From positions 1 through 64,000 of the forward strand of contig PLXC01000147.1 in assembly GCA_003151275.1 (NCBI GenBank): a DNA stretch of 64,000 nt, in the 5' to 3' direction. Under the pieces are notes generated by a model, which saw nothing but the letters and a program-made list of their open reading frames with translations, did not search any database and had not been told where the DNA came from. Below, piece after piece: positions 58,524 to 64,000 of the stretch. Positions within the stretch are counted from its first letter, which is position 1. Each line of letters opens with the position of its first letter. The translations under genes and the position numbers were made by a program. Source of the stretch: Candidatus Melainabacteria bacterium. GTDB taxonomy: Bacteria > Cyanobacteriota > Vampirovibrionia > Obscuribacterales > Obscuribacteraceae.

Positions 58524-60881
58524 ATGGGTGGTGAGAGGCGAATTGAAACAGGTAATGACGGTGGGCGTTTCGTTCCGGGCGAAAATCGTCTTGCCAATGA
58601 AGCCTGGACGCCTCGGCTCATAATCAATGATACTGCAACTGAAAAAATAAGCACGCAGGCGCAGACCGCACAGCAACATGCGGTGCGAGCCAATAATCTA
58701 ATTGATCAGCTGAAACAGATTCAAGGATTGTCTGACACGGCAGAGCTTAAGGTGCAAGACAGCACCAAAGAGATCAGCTTGGTTAAAGTGAGTGATTTGC
58801 GACGCAGATTGAACGAGGGAATCAACGAAGCGTTTGGCGAATCACTCCGGCGGTTATCGCTAGTTGATCCAAAGACTGCCGAAGTCGCCATCGCATCCGC
58901 TGCCGCAGCGCTGAAAAAGCGTCCCGATCCCCTGGAAACCATGAAGCACATTCAGACAATTGAGATGTGCGAGCAGATCATGCATGCACCTAAAGAGGTA
59001 CGTATTGCTTGGTCTACTTATCAAGTCGATCGCGCCGTAGACAACATGGCTCGCCTTGGTTATTTGGATAGTACGAGCAGGCGAGACTTCAAGCAGGCTG
59101 CTGAGATCCTTCAAGCACTGCCTGACGGTGAACGGAAAAACGATCGACGTAGAGCTGATCTGCTAGACACGATCGCGAAAGGCACCAATGGTAAGCTCGA
59201 CGCTTTTTTGCCAGGGTTGCTTTGCGAGCAAGCGCAAATAAAGGCAGCTGCAGGAAACACTGACGAAGCGGAGCAAATGTTTAGAAGTGCAATCGAAAGA
59301 GCAGACCAGCGTGGTAATCGAAAGGATGACGATCCTTCTATTGAGCATCTTGCGTCGACAATTCGTATTCAATATTTGAAGTCTTTGCTCCAGACGCAGA
59401 AGCTGGATCTGGCTGCTGATGTTCAGCAACAGCTACTCACTCGTGATCGTGATTTCGTTCTTCGAAACACAGAATTTCGTACGATCGATGAGGCATTGTT
59501 TTTCAAAGGCAAAGCGGAAAATCCCTATGTGAATGTTTCCAAATTGCAAGCAGCATTTGAGCGCAAAGATATGCAAGAAGCGGATCGCTTTCTGAAACTG
59601 TTTGAGCAAGGCGCAAAGGAAGTTAATCGCGATGGGCGTCAGACCGAGAAGATCAAAGAATTGAAGGAATTAATTAGCAAGGAAATAGATGCCACCACCC
59701 TTGATTCGCTCAAGCAAGAGTTGGCGATCAGACAAGCATATCTGCGCGCTCCATCAGTTGGTGATTACCTGCATGGCAGATTGGCATTAGCGGCTGGAGA
59801 TAAGCAGGGTGCCAGGGCTCTATTCGAACGCTTGAAAAAAGATGACGGAGAATTTGCAAGTGATCCGAAATTGGAGATCGGCAAACTCGTTGAGATGTGC
59901 GATGCAGTTGAAGAGAGTGGTGCCTGGGCTGCTACTAAGCATTTCCTCAAAGAACTGGCTTGTGATGTGGTGGCAATTGGTGCGGGTATCGGAGCAGCCG
60001 TGCTGACTGGCTGGAGCGGACCCGCTGCTCTGGCTGTAGGAGCAGGCGCTGGTGCGGCTAGTTATACAGGGATGAAGGCCATGTTGTTTGGCACAGATTC
60101 GATTACCTGGACTACACCAGTTTGGGGCGCACTTGACGGAATGAGCGGTGGTGGTGCCGCTCTCGCGAGAAACGGACTTACCAGAATCGGCGGCAAACTG
60201 ATTAGCAAAGAGATGGCTGAACGCACGGTTCTTCGAGCGGGCGGGGAGGTTTCTGGCTTGGCAGGTCTGGAAGGTTTTGAGCTTGGTGGACGAGCAACGA
60301 TGGCCGCAAAACAAGGATTGAAGGAACTTGGGGTTGATCTTCCCAGGCTGACCAGATTTCGCAGTGCTATCCCAATGGCTGGTGGTGATGCGGAATATCG
60401 GGCAGCATTGAGCGGCTATCGATCGATCAGAAACACATATTATGGATTAAATGCCGCTCGCGATTTCGGAGCCACTGCAACTGGAAGCTTTATTTTCAAT
60501 TCCGGTCGAGGCGCAGCTAATTATTACGAAGGCAAAACAGGTTTTCTCGAAACTGGAGAAGATATCGCAAGCAACACTCTTAAAGATGGAATGTTGGGTG
60601 TGTTTCTTGGTCCAGCTGGTCGGCGTCTGGGTGGTCGTTTTGCTGATACCAGCTTGGGTAATCGACTTTGCTTACCCGGTTTGAACCAGCAGCTGCCCGG
60701 TGCCCTGGCCCCAAAGATTGAGCAGGGCTATGATAAATCCAGAGCTCTCTTGGATATGTGGTTGCAAGAACGAAGAATGCGTCGAGGGTTTAACAACGAC
60801 GAAATTTATGATCGCTACCTTAAAGAAATTCCTGGCACTGGGAATCCGCGAGTCATCCTCAATTGGGATAAGCGTAATTGA
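58524..60881 (+). CDS. Large TPR protein with glycine-rich hydrophobic domain
   Basis: 785 residues, 50 bases after the protease gene. The N-terminal about 60 residues are polar. Helical repeats with TPR character fill about 70-460 (AGNTDEAEQMFRSAIERADQ, LAAGDKQGARALFERLKKDD). A hydrophobic Gly/Ala-rich stretch follows (CDVVAIGAGIGAAVLTGWSG and AALAVGAGAGAASYTGM), resembling the membrane-inserting parts of large secreted effectors. The last about 250 residues are polar with further Gly-rich helices (SFIFNSGRGAANYYEG). There is no signal peptide. Pairing with a signal-less protease is suggestive of a processed secreted protein, but this is inference. Confidence 0.68.
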   Translation: MGGERRIETGNDGGRFVPGENRLANEAWTPRLIINDTATEKISTQAQTAQQHAVRANNLIDQLKQIQGLSDTAELKVQDSTKEISLVKVSDLRRRLNEGINEAFGESLRRLSLVDPKTAEVAIASAAAALKKRPDPLETMKHIQTIEMCEQIMHAPKEVRIAWSTYQVDRAVDNMARLGYLDSTSRRDFKQAAEILQALPDGERKNDRRRADLLDTIAKGTNGKLDAFLPGLLCEQAQIKAAAGNTDEAEQMFRSAIERADQRGNRKDDDPSIEHLASTIRIQYLKSLLQTQKLDLAADVQQQLLTRDRDFVLRNTEFRTIDEALFFKGKAENPYVNVSKLQAAFERKDMQEADRFLKLFEQGAKEVNRDGRQTEKIKELKELISKEIDATTLDSLKQELAIRQAYLRAPSVGDYLHGRLALAAGDKQGARALFERLKKDDGEFASDPKLEIGKLVEMCDAVEESGAWAATKHFLKELACDVVAIGAGIGAAVLTGWSGPAALAVGAGAGAASYTGMKAMLFGTDSITWTTPVWGALDGMSGGGAALARNGLTRIGGKLISKEMAERTVLRAGGEVSGLAGLEGFELGGRATMAAKQGLKELGVDLPRLTRFRSAIPMAGGDAEYRAALSGYRSIRNTYYGLNAARDFGATATGSFIFNSGRGAANYYEGKTGFLETGEDIASNTLKDGMLGVFLGPAGRRLGGRFADTSLGNRLCLPGLNQQLPGALAPKIEQGYDKSRALLDMWLQERRMRRGFNNDEIYDRYLKEIPGTGNPRVILNWDKRN

Positions 60882-60924
60882 TCGAGCAATTCTATGCGAC
60901 CTAAGAGCGAACCTGGGAGTACGA

Positions 60925-61054
60925 ACCTGGGAGCGCCGGCATCCGTGCCGGCATTAACCCAACGCGGCGGTATTATGGCACCAAATACGGTAGCAAACGA
61001 ATCGATTTGGCCGTCGACTAAATCGAAGCCGCCAAGATGGCGGCGCTCCCAGGT
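60925..61054. mobile_element. REPIN-like 130-base element with 14-base inverted ends
   Basis: ACCTGGGAGCGCCG (60925-60938) and CGGCGCTCCCAGGT (61041-61054) are perfect inverted repeats. Inside are two hairpins: GCCGGCA-TCCG-TGCCGGC (60935-60952) and GCCGCC-AAGAT-GGCGGC near 61028-61044. GAACCTGGGAG occurs twice at the left end (60909, 60923). It sits between two convergent genes, a usual place for REP/REPIN sequences. It encodes nothing and needs a transposase in trans. Confidence 0.68.
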
Positions 61055-61060
61055 CTCAGA

Positions 61061-61753
61061 TTAACCGTTATGCACGCGATCGCCGCCTTCGCTTTGAGCG
61101 ATGGCTAAAAATTCAAGTGCTCGGTTTAATAAATCCTGCTCGTCCCTGGCATGGGTGGGAAAGGAGACAACCCCTACGCTTGCTGTAACCCTCAGGTGGC
61201 GAAGGTCTTCATTGATCTGAGTACTTTTAATCTTGTCCCTAATTCGCTCGCCAACAACAATGGCTCTCGATGAATATGTTTCTGGAAAAATGACTGCCAA
61301 TTTGTCAGGGCTGCACCGAGCGGCGACATCTACGTCTCGGATGGCGGCGCGGCATATATTAGCCGCCGAACGCATCGTGTCGTCGATGGCCATTTGCCCA
61401 TACTGTTTTCCGACGCCTTCCATATTGTCGATGGCGACCACTAACAGGGATAGGGGGCGTTTGTAGCGCTTGGCTCTGCGCAGTTCATATTGCAATTTCT
61501 TGCCAAAGGCGCGCGGATTGCAGAGATCGGTGAGTTTGTCTCGCAGACCGATGCGCTCGAACTCTTCAATTTTTTCTTCGGTTAGCGGATGGCGGCTCTT
61601 GTCCAAGATGTTCTGCTGCTTGGTCTCCTTGAACCGCTGGCGATTGACCCTCATGTCGAGAACCAGTTTAGTAAACATGGATTCTCTGCCAAACAAGGCC
61701 CAGCCCTGGTCTCCAACCTTTGGATCATATTTAGAATCGTACTGTTCGACCAT
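61061..61753 (-). CDS. Degenerate GGDEF-domain protein
   Basis: 230 residues. The domain from about 70 to 230 has the GGDEF fold: RDKLTDLCNPRAFGKKL, RRAKRYKRPLSLLVVAIDNM, DDTMRSAANICRAAIRDVD and VTASVGVVSFPTHA. Where an active enzyme has GG(D/E)EF, it has SPDKL in ARCSPDKLAVIFPE. The metal and GTP-binding residues are lost, so it should not make cyclic-di-GMP. It may bind GTP or cyclic-di-GMP as a receptor. An N-terminal segment (about 1-60) has no known domain. Confidence 0.85.
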   Translation of the reverse strand: MVEQYDSKYDPKVGDQGWALFGRESMFTKLVLDMRVNRQRFKETKQQNILDKSRHPLTEEKIEEFERIGLRDKLTDLCNPRAFGKKLQYELRRAKRYKRPLSLLVVAIDNMEGVGKQYGQMAIDDTMRSAANICRAAIRDVDVAARCSPDKLAVIFPETYSSRAIVVGERIRDKIKSTQINEDLRHLRVTASVGVVSFPTHARDEQDLLNRALEFLAIAQSEGGDRVHNG

Positions 61754-62103
61754 TTTGTCCTTCCTAAATGCAGCCTAGCGCTGTCGACACTGGTTTCTCT
61801 CGGCTATTTTTGATATTCCCAAGTACGCCCAGATTTGTCAATTCTCAACAGTATCTACGACATGGGCTTAAAAAAGAACGCTTAGCAACCGGGAATTCGA
61901 GATAAAAGTCCGAAATTGGGAGGTTTTAGGATTATCGGATGAGTTTTGACGTATCCGAGTGCCAATATTAATTGGCCGTTTCGCGTCCGCAACCGATGAA
62001 ATCATGCCCGTTCGAGTTTACTGTCCAAATCGCTTAGCAGCTTATTGTCCAATTCCGCTAGGACGTTGAGAATTTTTTCAACCGATTCGGTGCGCACTAT
62101 CGT
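61754..62103. other. Intergenic region after the deleted transporter
   Basis: 350 bases with no credible gene. A 26-codon minus-strand frame begins GTG at 62097, 14 bases beyond GAGGAA, but is too short to call. The promoter of the degenerate GGDEF gene should lie near 61755-61850. No strong hairpin is visible. Confidence 0.3.
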
Positions 62104-62893
62104 TCAGCTTTCCTCAGGTCTGGAGGACTTAGGCAACAGAAGAAGTGCGACTGCTCCGAGAAATGTTAGCGTGCCGCTATAGGCAAATCCTGCTGTAACT
62201 GAAACATTGCTCCAGAGAAAACCGACCAGAATACTTGAGATTAAGTCCCCAAATGAATTGACAGTTGCAAGCGCACCGTAGCCGGTGCCGCGTTTGTCCA
62301 ACGATAAAAGATCAGCTGCTAATGCTCGTTCCATAGAATCAACGATGGCTATGTAAAGACCAGCAAGGGCAAATAGGACGATAAGACCTAACAAGCTGCC
62401 TTTTACAAACAAGAAGCCCACGCACATAAGAGCGAACAAAAAATATCCGAGCGCGAGTAATTTGCGTTTATCAAAAACCAAAGGCGCGGCCATGCGCCTG
62501 AGGGGGCACACTTTCTGACAGCAATGCATCACGAACTGGACCGCGCGCGCCCCTGCCCAACCAGGCGATCGTGCGAATGACCACCATCTGCCACCATGCC
62601 GTGACAAATCCGAAAGTACCCATCATCGCCGTCACTAAATAGCCAATAACTAATATCGGTTTTCTTTTGCCGATTCGGTCGGAGTAATATGACATCCACA
62701 GCTTCATCAAGCTTGATGCGGCGTCAGATACGCCCTCAATAATTCCGAGAGCTACTGCTCCTCCGCCGAACGTGGCGAGGAATAGAGGCAGAACAGCAGT
62801 TGTAAGCTCATGTCCCATATCTGAAAACAAGCTCAGCATGCCTATCGCAAATACATTGCGCGTCAGCCATTTAGTTTTGATGTCGCTATTCAT
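62104..62893 (-). pseudogene. Internally deleted MFS transporter
   Basis: The first 140 codons (62471-62893) encode the first four helices of a major facilitator superfamily transporter, with LSLFSDMGHELTTAVLPLFL, YYSDRIGKRKPILVIGYLV (the A-loop) and GRGARGPVRDALLSE, ending VPPQAHGRAFGF and a stop. A frame shifted against it (62104-62500) then encodes the last four helices, from LVFDKRKLLALGYFLFAL to KSSRPEES. About 100-130 codons between are missing, and the junction near 62480 changes frame. A full family member has about 400 residues and 12 helices. The gene is broken. Confidence 0.78.
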
Positions 62894-62931
62894 TCTCTGT
62901 GTATGTTCTTGCTCAAAGAGAAATCCATTTT

Positions 62932-63753
62932 CTAACTATGGGATGGGTACTCAACTGACAGAGCTTTCTGCAACACATCTGGTAGCCGTAAAATACCAAC
63001 TAATTTGTTGTTCTTTACGACTGGCAAAGCGGATAGGCGATCGTGCAGCATGAGTTGCACCGCTTTTGCCATCACGCTTTCGGGTTCAACTGCCGCGAAG
63101 TGCGTTCGCATAATCGCTGACGCTGTCGATGATTTCACGTCTTTGCTGGCCTCATGTCTTTCAGCACCATGCAGGGAAAAGAACCTAAATGGTCCTTGGG
63201 GAATGTGTACTATGCGAGCCAACAAATCTTGCGAAGTGACAATGCCCAGCAAGATTCCTGCTTCGTTTACAACAGGCAGATAGGCTCTATGATTTTTTAG
63301 TAGAACAGCGATGACGTCCTCGACCAGCATCTCAGGTGGAACCGTGATTGGTGCCTCATCCATATACTCAGCAACCAGATGTTCGCGACTGGCAGGTGAA
63401 GTCTCATTCGCCTCTACGTTTTTTTCGCTTTGGTTTCTGCGGATTGCTTGCACTTCGTCAATGGTAATCAAACCTTCTTTGACCATTTCCTGGAGGATCG
63501 GGAGAAGCCTATCGATTTTTTCTGGCTCATCGATAACTATCATCACAACAGGCAGATTGACTGAGAGGTCAACAATGGAGGTTGTATGAACCTGTCCATG
63601 CACCCCAAAGCCCACCATCCCGCGCAAAACGGTGGCACCGGCAGATCCTTCTTTTCGCACACGTTCAACAATTGCATCGCTTAGATTGGCTCCATGCCAG
63701 CGATCTGTTTCATCAATGAAAATCATTAACCGTTTTACAATCCTGATTTCCAT
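62932..63753 (-). CDS. DUF190-CBS domain protein
   Basis: 273 residues; AAAGGAG precedes the ATG. The first about 105 residues fit the DUF190/PII-like fold (VKRLMIFIDETDRWHGANLS, GATVLRGMVGFGVHGQVHTT, VVMIVIDEPEKIDRLLPIL). Two CBS motifs follow: APITVPPEMLVEDVIAVLLK with YLPVVNEAGILLGIVTSQDL, and HFAAVEPESVMAKAVQLML with ALPVVKNNKLVGILRLPDVL. CBS pairs bind adenine nucleotides and sense energy status; DUF190 often accompanies the CrcB fluoride channel. The combination suggests a nucleotide sensor for a membrane partner. The broken transporter gene follows 38 bases downstream. Confidence 0.85.
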   Translation of the reverse strand: MEIRIVKRLMIFIDETDRWHGANLSDAIVERVRKEGSAGATVLRGMVGFGVHGQVHTTSIVDLSVNLPVVMIVIDEPEKIDRLLPILQEMVKEGLITIDEVQAIRRNQSEKNVEANETSPASREHLVAEYMDEAPITVPPEMLVEDVIAVLLKNHRAYLPVVNEAGILLGIVTSQDLLARIVHIPQGPFRFFSLHGAERHEASKDVKSSTASAIMRTHFAAVEPESVMAKAVQLMLHDRLSALPVVKNNKLVGILRLPDVLQKALSVEYPSHS

Positions 63754-63885
63754 AGCATTTACTCCTTTACAATAAATGAGCTACGAACAAGTAGATACAC
63801 TCCTAACGTTCCAATTGCAAGGTCGGAAGCAAAAGAAATATTTGGCCAAGAAAGTGCCAACGAAATCCGCGCACCCTCAAATGAA

Positions 63886-63911
63886 AAGGACGGGGTAACG
63901 ACCCCGTCCTT
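63886..63911 (-). terminator. Terminator of the RRM protein gene
   Basis: A perfect 10-bp stem, AAGGACGGGG and CCCCGTCCTT, with loop TAACGA. On the minus strand TTCATTT follows. It lies 23 bases past the stop codon of the RRM gene. Confidence 0.93.
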
Positions 63912-63934
63912 CGATGATGAGATTCGGTCTGAAC

Positions 63935-64000
63935 CTACCAGCTACCGCGACGCGGTGCAGCTTCTCTAGGTTTCGATTCGTTTACGACGATTTGACGTCC
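63935..64000 (-). CDS. C-terminal end of an RRM RNA-binding protein (cut by window edge)
   Basis: Only the last 21 codons are visible: GRQIVVNESKPREAAPRRGS then W and stop. The GR-x-(I/L)-x-VNE-x-(K/R)PRE sequence is the last strand of a single-RRM protein of the cyanobacterial RbpA type. A typical member has about 85-110 residues with a Gly- or Arg-rich end. These proteins bind RNA and are often cold- or stress-induced. A strong terminator follows. The rest lies to the right of the window. Confidence 0.8.
   Translation of the reverse strand, partial: GRQIVVNESKPREAAPRRGSW

Overview
The window looks like a bacterial chromosome from a non-photosynthetic lineage near the Cyanobacteria, most like Vampirovibrionia/Melainabacteria of the Obscuribacter type. 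The clues are a DUF3370 secreted protein (a family I know mainly from Cyanobacteria), the tail of a cyanobacterial-style RRM RNA-binding protein at the right edge, a cyanobacteria-like primary sigma factor, many secreted or TPR proteins of unknown function, and moderate GC. There is no photosynthesis gene. The assignment is inference; no rRNA or tRNA gene was seen to anchor it.

Layout. 0-2 kb: end of a membrane protein, an ECF-type sigma factor and its zinc-binding anti-sigma factor, then a candidate structured RNA. 2-6 kb: a 1341-residue REC-GAF-GGDEF-HD-GYP signalling protein with a glutamine/proline tail. 6-18 kb: housekeeping and repair genes (3-methyladenine glycosylase, VanZ-like protein, rpoD, universal stress protein, uvrB, tatA, a secreted hydrolase, glyS), plus a decayed second copy of the uvrB 3' end. 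18-24 kb: secreted TPR-type proteins, then a compact cluster of an acetyltransferase-like gene, two tandem AAA ATPases and a Clp-N/zinc-ribbon gene broken by a stop codon. 24-31 kb: a UvrA2-type ATPase, a TadG-like protein and a GH5 cellulase with 53 consecutive prolines, then a broken trypsin-like protease. 31-36 kb: a repeat-rich accessory region with two direct copies of a 0.7-0.9 kb unit carrying LRV genes and strong terminators, and tiny one-helix membrane peptides.

36-50 kb: a LysR regulator, an SCP2-like protein, DoxX, a glycogen-debranching-type enzyme, OsmC, a copper block (Cys-rich secreted protein, four-helix Csp-like copper-binding protein, DUF3370 protein, copper P-type ATPase) and an antitoxin whose VapC toxin is reduced to a stub. 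50-56 kb: an HExxH metallopeptidase-like protein, a thioredoxin-fold ferredoxin, the L10 leader with an attenuator-like hairpin, rplJ with a long Ala/Glu tail, rplL and a zinc-ribbon TPR protein. 56-64 kb: a calpain remnant, a trypsin-like protease paired with a 785-residue TPR/glycine-rich protein, a REPIN-like element, a degenerate GGDEF protein, a deleted MFS transporter, a DUF190-CBS protein and the RRM protein.

Themes: signalling (two GGDEF proteins, two sigma factors), nucleotide excision and base repair (uvrB, uvrA2, AAG), copper and peroxide defence, and many proteins built for the cell surface or periplasm. Seven broken or relic genes and several repeat families show active duplication and deletion. 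The best candidates for an undescribed system are the GNAT/AAA/AAA/Clp-N cluster at 20-23.8 kb and the protease/TPR pair at 57.2-60.9 kb.
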